In this document: positions 46,589 to 58,520 of the stretch, in pieces
Numbering within the stretch: the stretch's first letter is position 1
How the letters are laid out: the number at the start of each line of letters is the position of its first letter
Source of the DNA: Gonocerus acuteangulatus
Lineage: Eukaryota; Arthropoda; Insecta; Hemiptera; Coreidae
DNA length: 64,000 nucleotides
Reading direction: 5' to 3'
Assembly (NCBI GenBank): GCA_946811695.1
Contig: OX328123.1
Coordinates: 121,857,118 to 121,921,117 of the forward strand
Translations under genes and position numbers: made by a program
Notes under the pieces: model-generated
Told to the model about the DNA's origin: nothing
Database searches by the model: none
What the model saw: only the letters and a program-made list of their open reading frames with translations

Positions 46589-47489
46589 CAGGGTGGGCCA
46601 AATAAGCGGGCTACAAGAGAAGTAACTACTAAAAGGTTTGATATATCAAAATTTTTCATAGGGAAAACGTTGTAGTTTTCGACGAGATCTATAAAATGGT
46701 GCCCTCGGAAATGAGAAAATAACACTTCTAGGGGCTGAAATATGTCTTTGAAGGGAAGGGTTTCCTTTTTAGCCATATTTTGCATTATATTTTTAAAATG
46801 TACTAAAAAAAAAACAAGGAAGAACCAGGACAGCGGGGCTTCGATGCGTTAAGTAGTTCTTTGTAAAAAAACGTTTTAATTTGCTTGTATTCCTCATCTG
46901 TAATTCCAAAAAAGGCACTTGAATTTATTTAAATAGTATTTTTGTTAAGGTAGGGGGAATTAAGAATAGGAGCATGTGTTCAGCACTCAACAAAATGATT
47001 CCCATTAGTGTAAACTAAAAAATAAGATTCTTAAAAATTGTAGCTTTAGGGATAAGAGTTGCCACAATTACAGATCACAAATAATGGATGATTTTTTTGT
47101 TTTGCAATAAATAGAATTTTTAACGCTGAGCACATTCTCCTAAGCTGTCTTAGCCCTTCCTGAACTATAATACTATTAAAATAAATTCAAGTGCCTTTTT
47201 TGGAATTTCAGATGAGGAATACAAGCAAATGAAAACGTATTTTTACAGATAACTACTTGACGCATCGAAACCGCGTTTGCACGGTTCTTCTTTGTTTTGT
47301 ATAAGGGTAAAGAGGAAACCCTTCCCTTCGAAGGCCTATTTGAGCCCTTAGAAGTGTTATTTTCTCATTTCCAATGGCACCATTTTATAGATCTCGACGA
47401 GAACTACAAATTTGTCCCTTTGAAAATTTTTGATATCTCAAACCTTTTAGTAGTTACTCTCTTGTGGCCCGCTTGTCTCGGCCACCCTG
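46589..47489. mobile_element. Long inverted-repeat element with TA target duplication, 901 bp
   Basis: Ends are CAGGGTGGGCCAAATAAGCG at 46589 and a matching inverted end (GGCCACCCTG to 47489), each next to TA. Arms of 350-400 bp match in order: the GTAGTTACT block, the AGATCTCGACGA block, AGAAGTGTTATTTTCTCATT and TTCAAGTGCCTTTTTTGG. The centre is about 46980-47150. TA targets and CAGGGTG ends suggest a Tc1/mariner-related MITE or foldback. No transposase. Confidence 0.75.
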
Positions 47490-47612
47490 TATATCTTAAT
47501 GCTCACAATATAGATTTTTCTGAAGAACTGATGTTTTTCTCTTTGCCGTATCCCAACTATTCCTTGACTTCTTTTTATAAGTATTAGTTCACATTAAAGT
47601 GGGACATGTGTA

Positions 47613-47613
<1 letters not shown>

Positions 47614-47659
<46 letters not shown>
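47614..47659. repeat. Poly-A tract, 46 bp
   Basis: Uninterrupted A run; possible retroposon tail but no body recognised. Confidence 0.95.
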
Positions 47660-47662
<3 letters not shown>

Positions 47663-48826
47663 TTTGGCTATTTCTGAGCGTGCAAATCCTAAATGAAGCA
47701 TAGAAACTTGGGAAGGCTTTAGGCAGTTTTAGTATTTGTGAAATGCCGTTTGTTAGGAACGTAGGTAAGACCATGAGATTGGGACGGAAGGTTGCAAGAA
47801 CCTGTCGATCCGGCCTGCGGGGAATCCCAAGACCAGCTCTCTCCAGGCCTCAAGGGAAGAGATCATCAAGGTAATTTCAAGGCATAACACAAGTTCATTA
47901 ATACCAATTTTGAAAAAAAAAAAAATTTAACAGCAAACAGGATGGCTTCCGATTGCAGTGAGGAATGACCTTAAAAACAGACTAAATGAACTGAGCTCAA
48001 CAAAGTACAGTTGGAAGAGTCAGCATTTAAGTGGAAGATGTACTGCTATAGTTGGTTCACCAACAGAATGTCTATGGAAGAGCAACCCCCTCCGGTCTAG
48101 CCTTACCCCCTCCACTCAGTAATAACCCTCCGATAACTTCCTCTCCACTCGATGGGCGTTTAATAATGTTATTAGTCCTATGGTTAATTACATTTATTAG
48201 ATACCAGCACTCAAGACATTTCAATTACACAAGTATTATATGCCAGTGATGATTGTACGGGAAGAGTTCATATTATGCAGAGGACATATTTTATTGAGTC
48301 ATTTGTATGTAATGGCTAAGAAAAATCTTTCAAGATAGACAATGAAAGGTTACTCAGACAAGGCAGTAACATTTTTTTAAAACACCATAACCCAGGGCCT
48401 CCCAGAGGAATCACGGGCCCCTATCCAAATAACTTTACAGCCCCCTTAAACCCCCCCTCTCCATTAACGTTTCCCAAAACTAATAATGAAATTATTTAAA
48501 ACTACCTTTGCTCTAAAAATCAAATTCAATACATTTTTAATTGAACAGAGTAGAAATGTTTTATTTCAAATTATAATGCAAGGAAAAAAATGACGCCGGG
48601 CCCCCTGAGACTACTGGCCCCTGACCTCCTGACCAACGACATGAAAACAACCTGAACACCATAGTTAATAAATGTACTTTTTGTAATTAAAAAAATTACT
48701 ATCATAATTGAAATCGCATTGCTAATACAATATTATGTTAAAAATATTAAGAATAATTCTGATTAAAATAGCTTATCAATGATTTCGTTCATAAATAACA
48801 ACAAACAAAATTAAAAAAAAAAAAAG
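47660..48826. other. Sequence with C-rich repeat debris
   Basis: 48390-48640 has CAGGGCCTCCC, CGGGCCCC, and later CCGGGCCCCCTGAG and GGCCCCTGA, resembling ends of a hAT-type MITE. I found no matching target duplication, so it is not called. Confidence 0.4.
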
Positions 48827-48832
48827 ACTCAC

Positions 48833-48888
48833 GTACAACCAGTGTCATCATTTAGATCAAACAGAGATGGAGGAAGAGGAAAACTTAC
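48833..48888 (-). CDS. Candidate upstream ABCH exon, or recursive-splice exon
   Basis: This is a 56-nt stretch in AT-rich sequence. It is preceded by a pyrimidine-rich tract and TTTTATGCAG, and followed by TGTAC|GTGAGT, a strong donor. Only one of its three frames is open (VSFPLPPSLFDLNDDTGC plus two bases AC). That frame leaves exactly the two bases needed to join the one-base overhang of the exon at 24265, giving a Thr codon and then EGGVVNPAL. The exon itself begins GTAAGT, so CAG|GTAAGT forms a juxtaposed acceptor and donor, the form of a recursive splice site. It may be a true coding exon, an RS-exon that is usually skipped, or chance. The ORF upstream of the CAG (from 49023) ends in phase 0 at GTAAGT and does not fit the downstream phase. 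There is no start codon inside. Confidence 0.4.
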
Positions 48889-49023
48889 CTGCATAAAAGA
48901 AACGAAAGATGTATTAATTACTAAATATGTTAGAGATACAATAAATAAATAATTACAAAAATCAATGAAAACGATTTTCATTACTAAAATTGAAAAATTA
49001 TAGGATAAAAGAACCTTTTCCAT

Positions 49024-49895
49024 TTTTTCTGATTTAGCCAGGACATAGCTTCTACATTGTGCTTGTAGTTATTTTAATTAATTCTGTCAAACTGAAATTT
49101 TGGGAGAATGATTCAAATAATAATAATTTAGCCTTTGTAAATATAAAGTTGAGGTTTTCCCTCTCTAGAAAACTAAAGGATGTCAGCTGTATTTGAAAAT
49201 ATGAATATGTGTTTTAGACAACCCTCATTAAAAAAAAATGTATTTATTTGAAAAGAAAAAAAAAAACAATAACAAAGGTGGGAAGCAGCATACAAATTTA
49301 AGATACATTTTTTTCCATTTATTTAAAATAGTTATTTATATCAAGGGAATATTTTCCTCGAGGTCAAAAAAGAATCATCTTTCTGAGCTTGGAACATCTG
49401 TTCTGTAATATACATTTGGGAGATAAAGTTCTTATAAATATTATAATGAGCTGTGATTTCATCATAATAACAATAGAGCTATTTTACACTGTTATTTATT
49501 GAGCCCAGAATTTCAGTCGTAAATCAATTTATGGAATCATTTGGGGAAGAGAATAAAGAACAAAGAAATAATTAGAATCTTTAGGATTCGCTATCGGTAA
49601 TGGCGGAAAGCGAGGTTACAAATAAGGATAACCTAGGTATCAAATTTAGGCTCCATCAAATTTAGCTTATTATATAGATATAATAAACATTCCTACGGGT
49701 TATAGTAAGATTGCCAACCTAACTACACCAGACAAAGAATGTATTAATGTAATCGTGACTTTAAACTTATAAATAACGAAAACATTATAAAATTCATAGA
49801 AATGAAAATAAGCTATTAGAGCCGCATAAAATATGCAATTACACTTTAAGTATTCCGGAAATAAATAAAATTAATTTAAAAAGAAGTCAATCGGC
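49024..49895. other. Sequence with nothing recognised
   Basis: AT-rich with no coding similarity. Confidence 0.5.
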
Positions 49896-50148
49896 TAAGA
49901 GAAAACGTAATATTTTCAGAAAAATCTATATTTCGAAAGTTCCGGCCTTTGGCAGGCTTCTTCAGCAATAAATGCCTAGGTGACCATGATAAGTTTTGGA
50001 TTACCATGGATAAGTGTGGCTGACGATTATCAATACTCATCCAGCTCTTACACAATTGTTACTGAAGAAGGCCAAATTATTATTGCAAATGCCATGCCAA
50101 AACGTACGAAATATGGATTTTTCTGAAAATCCGGCGTTTTCTCTTATC
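49896..50148. mobile_element. Inverted pair of Penelope-like termini, second family
   Basis: Left arm TAAGAGAAAACG...TTTTCAGAAAAATC.ATATTTCG and right arm CGAAATATGGATTTTTCTGA...CGTTTTCTCTTA are inverted copies. Next to each are CTGAAGAAGGCC / GGCTTCTTCAG motifs followed at a distance by GAA-type bases, a weaker hammerhead-like arrangement. Confidence 0.55.
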
Positions 50149-50539
50149 TAAATTCCAACCATAACTTCAATTCTTATCATCTCAACGGTTATGAAATTAA
50201 TATCGTGGGGTCATAAATAAACTTGGAGAGAATTGCAAAATAGTTAACGGTCCTGAAGCAACAAGTACAATGAACTAAAAAAGTTTTCCTCTTCAAATAA
50301 ATGATCTTGAAAACCTCATACATGCATATAACTACTTCCACTAATCCAATTTTGCTAGTTTCTTTGGGAAAAATTAGTTTCTTTGGGCACACATTGATAT
50401 TTTAGTTTGGAAAGGAGTTCATACAAGCAACAGGTAAAACATTATTATGAAAATATGCAAGATCGGACATCTTGAATATTTCCATAATAACCTTCCATAG
50501 TTCGCTTCTGATATTGTATAGCCATTTTTGTTGGATTAT

Positions 50540-50543
<4 letters not shown>

Positions 50544-50592
<49 letters not shown>
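50544..50592. repeat. Poly-A tract, 49 bp
   Basis: Uninterrupted A run. Confidence 0.95.
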
Positions 50593-50596
<4 letters not shown>

Positions 50597-51113
50597 GAGC
50601 TACGTTAATAATATTGAATGGAGTAAACCCATTCCTTATGAACTGATTTTAGTATAATTTTCGTTTAACGTTCTGAATATTACGAAGCGATTTCCGTTAC
50701 ATGAAAACAACTATTATGTTCCCAAGGGGCTCATTTAATAATTTTATCTGCAGTTAATCCTCCCTCAGTACGATCTGATTTTGCTGATTACTGAAATCTC
50801 CCTTTCTCTTGTTATATGAATGTTTTATAATTAGTTTCGTAGTTAACCATTTTTATTTGAGTATCGACAAAGAGGTGAAGACGCTAAAAAAAATATATTT
50901 TATAGACGCAATCTGAATATTCTCATACCAATGGAATGTGCGAAAAACCAATTTTATACAACAAAGTTATACCATAACCTCACGACTGCGTGCGTCATAA
51001 CAACTGCGTGCCCCCCCTCTCATAACAAATGATATAAAAAATATGTTTCTTTGAATTAAAAGAAAAAAAAGAAACAAAACCATTATGGGATGTAGTATTT
51101 CAATAAACTATAA

Positions 51114-51117
<4 letters not shown>
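50593..51117. other. Sequence with nothing recognised
   Basis: No coding or repeat signal seen. Confidence 0.5.

Positions 51118-51167
<50 letters not shown>
51118..51167. repeat. (TA)n microsatellite
   Basis: About 50 bp of TA abutting a SINE. Confidence 0.95.
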
Positions 51168-51171
<4 letters not shown>

Positions 51172-51378
51172 GAGTCCATGACACAAACTCAAGAAGGGTA
51201 GATACTAAGTCCATTCCTTTTGCAGGTTCCTAATAAGGGCTGGATGAGCCTAGGAACGGCATGTGATCTTGATACCGACCCTCCAACGACGACACTATTA
51301 GATATAATGTCTAGGGCTCAACTGAGTTTTGAATTCAAATCCTCTTGGAAATCCACTGAGACAAACTCGCCCCCATAA
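51168..51378 (-). mobile_element. tRNA-derived SINE
   Basis: Minus strand begins GGGGGCGAGTTTGTCTCAGT (A-box region, compare GGCGGCGAGGTTAGCTCAGT at 14474) and has GGATTTGAATTCAAAACTC at the B-box position. Body decayed. Confidence 0.6.
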
Positions 51379-52145
51379 AACTTGTATAATAGAGATGTAT
51401 TAGTGTTATGTAAGATATAGTAAGAAAAACATATTACTCTGAATAATTTTATTATTGTTTTTCCTAGCAAGTGCAACTAGGGAAATCATATAAATAAAAA
51501 ATATCTCTAAAGTTTGAATTTCCAAGAAATTCATAAGGCAATTACATGAAAAGATTACTACATACTCTAAAAATAAAGAAGATTTCTAATGTTTGAAAGG
51601 CTAGGGGAATCATATGGTAATCTTGTTTAAGTTAGGTACAATATTTTCTTTAAATAAAGCAGCTTATCTCTATGGATTGGATAGCCAACTAATATTGTAA
51701 TAAACTATTCTACAAACTATGCTATATTATTTGTTGACCTAGATTGTGATATCTACTTCTTCTATTTTTTGGGGTGGAGTGGGGGGGGGGGTTCTACTAG
51801 TTCTAATAGTGCGTGGTAAGTCAATAATTGTTATGTATACAGTGTGTAGGTAGCAGTCCGATTCAATGGGGTTATTCTCCTTTCGTTGGATTTCCATGGA
51901 ACCACTCTCTCCACCGAGGACCTGAGGAATGGAACACATACATTATCGTAGATCTGATTAGGCAGCTAAATATGAATAACTATATACATAAATAGATAAT
52001 CATAGGATTACTGATTATTTTTCATCATTCAATCCGGCTGTGATGAATCCCATTTTATTTATCATATTTCATCAAAAGGAGGTGTAAAACTTTCAATCAG
52101 CACTCAACTGTTTTTATTGCCCATTCAGATAGACGGAAGAGATCA

Positions 52146-52305
52146 ATTGCGCGTGCGCGAACTTCCGAGAAAAATGTTCCTTTCACTCTCACTTCTGTTG
52201 CCATTTGCAAAGCTGAATAAACTGTAAACAATACTCTAATCTACCTCACTCAATTTGAAATACTTACATTTAACTTCATATTCCACAGAATTTAAAAAAA
52301 CATCA
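52146..52305 (+). repeat. Dispersed repeat, copy related to 25028-25195
   Basis: Second copy of the GCGC.TGCG...TTTCACTCTC...GAATAAACTG family; lies directly upstream of the 34-bp minisatellite. Confidence 0.65.
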
Positions 52306-52350
52306 ATTCACAGGCTAATCAATAAAAATCACTTCATAATAAATTAAATA

Positions 52351-53443
52351 GATATAGGTATGTGTAAAAGCCATAGCTTGAATAGATATAGGTATGTGTA
52401 AAAGCCATAGCTTGAATAGATATAGGCATGTGTAAAAGCCATAGCTTGAATAGATATAGGCAGGTGTAAAAGCCATAGCTTGAATAGATATAGGCATGTG
52501 TAAAAGCCATAGCTTGAATAGATATAGGCATGTGTAAAAGCCATAGCTTGAATAGATATAGGTATGTGTAAAAGCCATAGCTTGAATAGATATAGGCATG
52601 TGTAAAAGCCATAGCTTGAATAGATATAGGTATGTGTAAAAGCCATAGCTTGAATAGATATAGGTATGTGTAAAAGCCATAGCTTGAATAGATATAGGTA
52701 TGTGTAAAAGCCATAGCTTGAATAGATATAGGTATGTGTAAAAGCCATAGCTTGAATAGATATAGGTATGTGTAAAAGCCATAGCTTGAATAGATATAGG
52801 CATGTGTAAAAGCCATAGCTTGAATAGATATAGGTATGTGTAAAAGCCATAGCTTGAATAGATATAGGCATGTGTAAAAGCCATAGCTTGAATAGATACA
52901 GGTATGTGTAAAAGCCATAGCTTGAATAGATACAGGTATGTGTAAAAGCCATAGCTTGAATAGATATAGGTATGTGTAAAAGCCATAGCTTGAATAGATA
53001 TAGGTATGTGTAAAAGCCATAGCTTGAATAGATATAGGTATGTGTAAAAGCCATAGCTTGAATAGATATAGGTATGTGTAAAAGCCATAGCTTGAATAGA
53101 TATAGGTATGTGTAAAAGCCATAGCTTGAATAGATATAGGCATGTGTAAAAGCCATAGCTTGAATAGATATAGGCTTGTGTAAAAGCCATAGCTTGAATA
53201 GATATAGGCATGTGTAAAAGCCATAGCTTGAATAGATATAGGCATGTGTAAAAGCCATTGCTTGAATAGATATAGGTATGTGTAAAAGCCATAGCTTGAA
53301 TAGATATAGGTATGTGTAAAAGCCATAGCTTGAATAGATATAGGTATGTGTAAAAGCCATAGCTTGAATAGATATAGGTATGTGTAAAAGCCATAGCTTG
53401 AATAGATATAGGTATGTGTAAAAGCCATAGCTTGAATAGATAT
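52351..53443. repeat. Minisatellite, 34-bp unit, about 32 copies
   Basis: Unit: ATAGCTTGAATAGATATAGG then TATGTGTAAAAGCC. Copies differ mainly at one T/C site (GGTATG versus GGCATG), with rare variants GGCAGG, GGCTTG, GATACAGG and CCATTGC. C-type units cluster near the left (third to eighth) and right (24th to 27th) parts. All three minus-strand frames are open because the unit has no stop on that strand, giving spurious 359-368-residue frames with a 34-residue period. Confidence 0.98.
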
Positions 53444-54869
53444 TCTCCATACCCTTTATTTTTTCACTTTGTTATTGATCCTTGGCTTATAATTTATTAT
53501 TTTATTTATTATATTTTATATAAATTCTTTTAGGGCAGATCACCATTGCTGTGCAGCTCTTAAATTAAAATAAATTAATTAATTAATTAACTGCGTAACT
53601 CTTAATTATTTAACTAACTAAATCTTAGCCGAATACCAACAATTCTTATCACCTCAACTGCTAACTATCTTCATCTCATTATAGATATTTATGTCATCTT
53701 AGCCTTATACATCGGTTGGAGAGTGTTTTAAATTTTTATTGGTGTTACATTTAAGATTAGTAACTTTCTATTGGATAATCGGAAACATTTTCAGATGGAC
53801 CTAGTGCTAATATTGATTTGCAAGTAAATTAAAAAAAAAAACCGCTTCTTTCTGTTTGTTTATCTCTCAATGGGTGTGGACACTTCCCTAAATTTTCATC
53901 TCTCGTTTTCGCCGGAAATTAAGGAGGAAGCTCACCTGACATTTTATCACAACAGGTTTTCCATTTATTATAACTAGAGGCATAGGTGTTAGTAGAATGA
54001 AGAGGACATGAATCCGAAGACTTTGGACGCGAAAGCAGCTGAAATATCTCCCAAAAGTTCCCATCATCAGAACAACCTCCGATCAGGAATAACACCTTCC
54101 GTAAGATGAAAAAATTGTGGGGTAGTTATGTGCAACCGATAGCATGTTGCATGCTAAAACTATGCTAAGCACGAAATCCTACTATACACCAAAATACACC
54201 ATTAGTAGAGATAGTCAGAGCTCCAAGGACCACTAGGAAAACAGCAAGTTTTCATTTCGAAACGTCAACAACATTCCTGAAGCTAATTACAAGGTATGGT
54301 AATATTCCTTTCAACTAGCCATTCATAGACAACGCCGGTTAAGGCACCCTATTCCAAAATGGAATGAGAAAACACCAAACAGATGTTAGGCCATCCCTTC
54401 GTTTCTCTGATTAACCTTTATCTTGCAAGATATGAACCATTGACGAAGATAAACGAGGTCCCTCAGACCACACCTTTTCTTACTGAGAATGTTTTCTCAA
54501 GGTTTGATAACCTGCAGCACAGCAAGGATTTCACACTCCGTAAAAACGCCCAAGGACTCATCCCCTCCAGCGAGAAGATGCTCATGAAATTTAGGAATTT
54601 ATATTACATGATCTGATTGGTAGATTTTTGCAAATTCCAATGATTGAACAAGTCTTTCGTCGAACCTTTCTACTAAGCACCGAAGATGAGCCCAATAAAT
54701 ATATAAATATGACATATCAATAAACATATGTGTTTAAAGGCCTTGTGCAAAATCATGAAGTTTTGAGGACAAAGAGAAAAACTTCAAAAATAAATACAGC
54801 TTGACAAGCTTCTGAGGAAACAGCACAGTTCTGAAACAACATAAATGAACAATGTTCATTGAACATGCA
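53444..54869. other. Sequence with possible Penelope-like debris
   Basis: Nothing recognised to 54000. From 54000 short phrases resemble decayed retroelement sequence leading to the terminus at 54870. An open frame at 54383-54616 has no sure similarity. Confidence 0.35.
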
Positions 54870-54960
54870 TGTCATTATCTGATGATGGCACATGTGTTGA
54901 AAGGCCTAGTTTCCAAAATAAATAAACGATTGTGGAAAGATGAATGGTCTTCACTATACA
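54870..54960 (+). mobile_element. Penelope-like 3' terminus remnant
   Basis: CTGATGATGGCACATGTGTT then GAAAGGCC, followed by AAAATAAATAAACGATTGTGG. The intact CTGATGA, a GGCAC...TGTT helix and GAAA give a hammerhead-like core in the position typical of Penelope-like ends. Confidence 0.45.
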
Positions 54961-55371
54961 TATCTGTAAGTGTATCTGCATAATGCATTACCATGATCCA
55001 TAAATATAAAAATTCACAAAACGTCCAAAACTGTTCATTTCCATCAATATAATAAGCTTTTGAAATACTACCTTTTATTCAAACGGAACCAAAAACGACG
55101 GACATATTCTGTTACTTTCCTTAAATGTAGCACATGTGAAAATCGCTTTACACACGAATGAAATTATAGGTCTTTTCTCCAAGCGTGAAACGAATCGAAA
55201 ATGGTTTATTCAATTCGTATAAATACTAACAAAAATTGAAACCTGATAATGCAAAAAAGGAAGTAATACATCAAACTCTCTACCGGAGAAGGAAATTGAT
55301 GTGTACGTATATACATATAAACAAAGACCAGTTATTTTGTGATCTTTGGGCTGTAGGGAGGGATACAAATA

Positions 55372-55372
<1 letters not shown>

Positions 55373-55413
<41 letters not shown>
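55373..55413. repeat. (TA)n microsatellite
   Basis: About 40 bp of TA just upstream of a SINE. Confidence 0.9.
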
Positions 55414-55415
<2 letters not shown>

Positions 55416-55432
55416 CATACATTTGTTATAAA

Positions 55433-55710
55433 TTAGGGGGAGGTTACCTTAGTGGTGCTCACTAATGATTTTATCTTCCTGTGTCTTAGTTCGTGGGTTG
55501 GATTCTGAGACCCAGACCGTTCCTAAGCCCACCCATACTTACAATAATTTATTAATAGGTATCTGCAAAGGGGATAATCAGGTGGCCGGTTCATAGAACT
55601 GACCACATTATCTTCCTAGTGTGCCGTATTTTCAAGAAGTACCTATCCAGTTATCCAGTATCTGCCTCTCTGGGCCTCTTGGCCTACGAAGGGACTGATT
55701 TTATTTATAT
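55433..55710 (+). mobile_element. tRNA-derived SINE sharing the 14157-14474 tail
   Basis: Head GGGGAGGTTACCTTAGTGGT with B-box-like TCGTGGGTTGGATTC. 3' domain TATCTGCCTCTCTGGGCCTC, TTGGCCTAC, GGGACTGATTTTATTT matches the SINE at 14157-14474. Confidence 0.7.
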
Positions 55711-55716
55711 GTGTTA

Positions 55717-55977
55717 TTAATAAGGCTTTCGTCTCCAATGCATATTTTGGTTACGTTTTGACGTCGTCGAATATAATGCATATCTGATTTCTGGAATTTG
55801 TTGAAACCTTGGTACGTCAGCAAGTATCTTCCGCCTGTCCACCGACTCCTCCATCTGACGGAACAGCTGTAAAAAGAAACGTACCAAGGGCAGAGAAATA
55901 CGAATGCTTGTAGCGTAGAGGCCATGGCATAATCTACAATTCGTATTCATCTGACCAGCTGGCGTGCCAGTCGTCAT
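55717..55977 (-). other. Unassigned open frame, 86 codons
   Basis: MTTGTPAGQMNTNCRLCHGL at the start, RRKILADVPRFQQIPEIRY later. It has better base composition than its neighbours and overlaps another frame at 55701-55925. I do not recognise it. It could be a decayed transposon or host exon; nothing in the frame fits the ABCH phase. Confidence 0.2.
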
Positions 55978-56861
55978 CTCCTCTCTTTCAGAATGGACAG
56001 TTCATGAGATTGGCTCAGGGGAAGTCTCCGAGTTGTCACATTTCAGCAGAAATTTGCTAATTAGATAAACTAATTAAAGACTTTTTAGTATTTGTTCTAT
56101 TCTATACTAAAAAGTAGGGACTGGATGTTATTGTATTAACATATGTTTTCAATTCTTAAATCTTGATTGAATTTCCCCTTAATAGACATCATTATAATTT
56201 ATTCATTATTAAGAGCTGATCTAAAATTATGGATTTGAAGGAGCCCGATCTTCCACCCTTGTAAATATTCCTTCCTCCATTGGAGGAAGGAATACACACA
56301 AAAAGAACAAGAGTAAAAAAAAAAAAAAAAATGCAATACAATAACTACCTTGCCCTTGAAAACTGGTTTCGCTCCACCTGCTAACAAGAAGAAGAGCAGA
56401 TTCTATTTAAATATTACCCTGTCATGTGTAACACCTACAACATACTCTAACCTAAATTAATCCTTTCGAGGTTATTATGTCAAATTATTGTTTTTATTTC
56501 TTAGAAAGTGAGCTTTGTATGTCAGACGAAGTGCTCAAAAATGACAAACTATCAGTTTATACAATAAAACAAACTCGACAATTACATAGATAATACAACA
56601 GCTGAGAGTGAATATAAATAAATAAATAAATATATATATATAAATATTAATGTGTGAGTTTATATTTAACAACTTCTTTGTTAAATATAAACACAATAAA
56701 GTTTACTTCAAATTTTTGTACGTTTTATAAATTCTTTCTAAGCACATTAATCTCACCCGAAAATTCTACAATATGTGTATGTGAAAAGTTCAAACGGGAA
56801 TCGAAAAGTCAGAAGCCAAATTTAAATAATTTTCTAATATATTATGCCTGTATATTGGTAT
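55978..56861. other. Sequence with nothing recognised
   Basis: Contains TTCCTCCATTGGAGGAAGGAA, a short palindrome near 56270, and AT-rich DNA. Confidence 0.45.
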
Positions 56862-56965
56862 ATATCGTCCCTACCATGTCCAACTATCGAATATGCAAAT
56901 CGAATAAAACTAGGGAACGAACATATTCTATCCGTTGACGAAGTAGTATATTCACTAATAAAGGA
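56862..56965. repeat. Dispersed repeat, related to 30478-30760
   Basis: ATATCGTCCCTACCATGTCC and GAACATATTCTATCCGTTGA match that repeat in two blocks, the second in inverted sense. Confidence 0.5.
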
Positions 56966-57877
56966 TAAAAAGCCGTAAAAATTAACTCCAGAAATGGACA
57001 TTGCATTTTGGAGTTTTTTCCTCGTTTGCCCCATGGCGCGCCGAGCCATAAGTGAAAGCACCGCAGCTTTCTGTGGAATTTCAGTGTTCCTTCAATTTAA
57101 GGCGTTCAATTTCTTTAACATTCAAGGTCAGTAAAGTCATCCGGAGAGTATTAATTGTCCACTGAGTTTTTCTTCGGTTTTATTAATATTTTATTTTGCC
57201 TTTATCCTTTAGCATCATTGGAAATTTCCTATAGATAATTATTATTTTTTACTTATTTATTTTTTTAATTTTATTTGGTATTATTTATTTATGCAATTGA
57301 TATCTTTACGTGTAAATTTATATTTTTTTAAGTACATTGATATTGTATTTAATTAATTAATTTATATTCTTCTTCATATTTACTTTTATTTTGTTAACGT
57401 TAGACAATAGGCGTTTAGACAATAACACTCAACTCCGGAATCATATTAATTATTTTAACATGTTGACGTGTCCTGGGTAACAAAATATTCTTTTAAAGAC
57501 TGTTTTTATCATTGGGTATGCACCCATGCCACCATTTATTGTGGCAAGAAGAGCCTTAGATGCAATTAAATAATTTAGGTTTGTGTGATGACAAACTATA
57601 CAATTATGAATCTGTTACATACTACCTCGCTCAATAAATAAATTTTAAAAACAGTTTTCAGTATACGTCTGTTCTTTATAAATATTCCAAGAAGGTTTTT
57701 TTTTCTCTAAACTTTTATAAAGGAATATCAAAATCAGTGGCTGATAAGATTCGAAGATATATATTGTCAAAAACAAAATCTACAGTGAAATACTAAGCTC
57801 TTACAAACAACAATCACCGGTTCATCTGTGGAAGCGAGAAACGACAAGCCAACTTGCGCCCCTGTTATACTGTTCAT

Positions 57878-58520
57878 GCAGCCTAAGAATATAAAATAGT
57901 CCAAGAGCTGGTAACGCACGTTTCGAGAAGTGTTTTATGCACCCTGAAATTTGGTTATAGTGCATTTCTAGGGGAGATAAGAAAGTAAGTACATATGAGG
58001 ACAGGTGCAAGCAAATATAGCCCAAAAAGTTTTATTTAGACGCCAACAATGTTTAATGTATAATGAAGGAAATTTTACAATGAATAATAAATAGGGAACA
58101 TTTATTTTCATGTTTGCTGATAATTAAACCCCACTAAAAGAGTCTGCCCTTTTCTAACTATTTTCAAATAAGTTTACCGAAGACAGTGTTTGTCTTAAAT
58201 CACAGGGTGAATTATACTTCATTTACTATTAAAAAAAAAACAACTTTTTTTTTACATGTTACCTTTCTTAAAAGTGTCTGCCTTATTTATTATTCATTGT
58301 AGAATTGCCTTAATTTTACATTAAAGATTGTTGGCTTCCGAGGACTTTTTTAGGCCTTATTTTTTGCATCTTTCCCCTATGCGAAGTACCTGGTGTCCCA
58401 AGTCAAGCCAACACATAATTCCCTTCTTATCTGCCTATAAAATGCACTATAGGAAAATTTCAAGGTGCATAAAACACATCATGAAAGTTGCGTTACCAGC
58501 TCTCCGACTAACACGTCTAT
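57878..58520. mobile_element. Inverted-repeat element, arms about 250 bp
   Basis: Left-arm blocks AGAGCTGGTAACGCA, GTGTTTTATGCACC, TATAGTGCATTT, AGATAAGAA and GCCAACAAT recur inverted in the right arm (58330-58505) in the opposite order. The centre is about 58140-58260. Termini and target duplication not resolved. Confidence 0.65.

Noticed and set aside
48390..48640. hAT-like MITE with CAGGGCC and GGCCCCTG ends
   Set aside because: Ends are only roughly inverted and no 8-bp target duplication could be found.
51739..51939. Possible ABCH 5' exon (MCSIPQVLGGESGS frame, minus)
   Set aside because: TTCCTCAG precedes GTCCTCGG, but no donor in the frame gives the phase needed by either the 48888 or the 24265 exon.
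52315..53450. Three overlapping 359-368-residue open frames
   Set aside because: They are the same 34-bp minisatellite read in three frames; the unit simply lacks stops on that strand.
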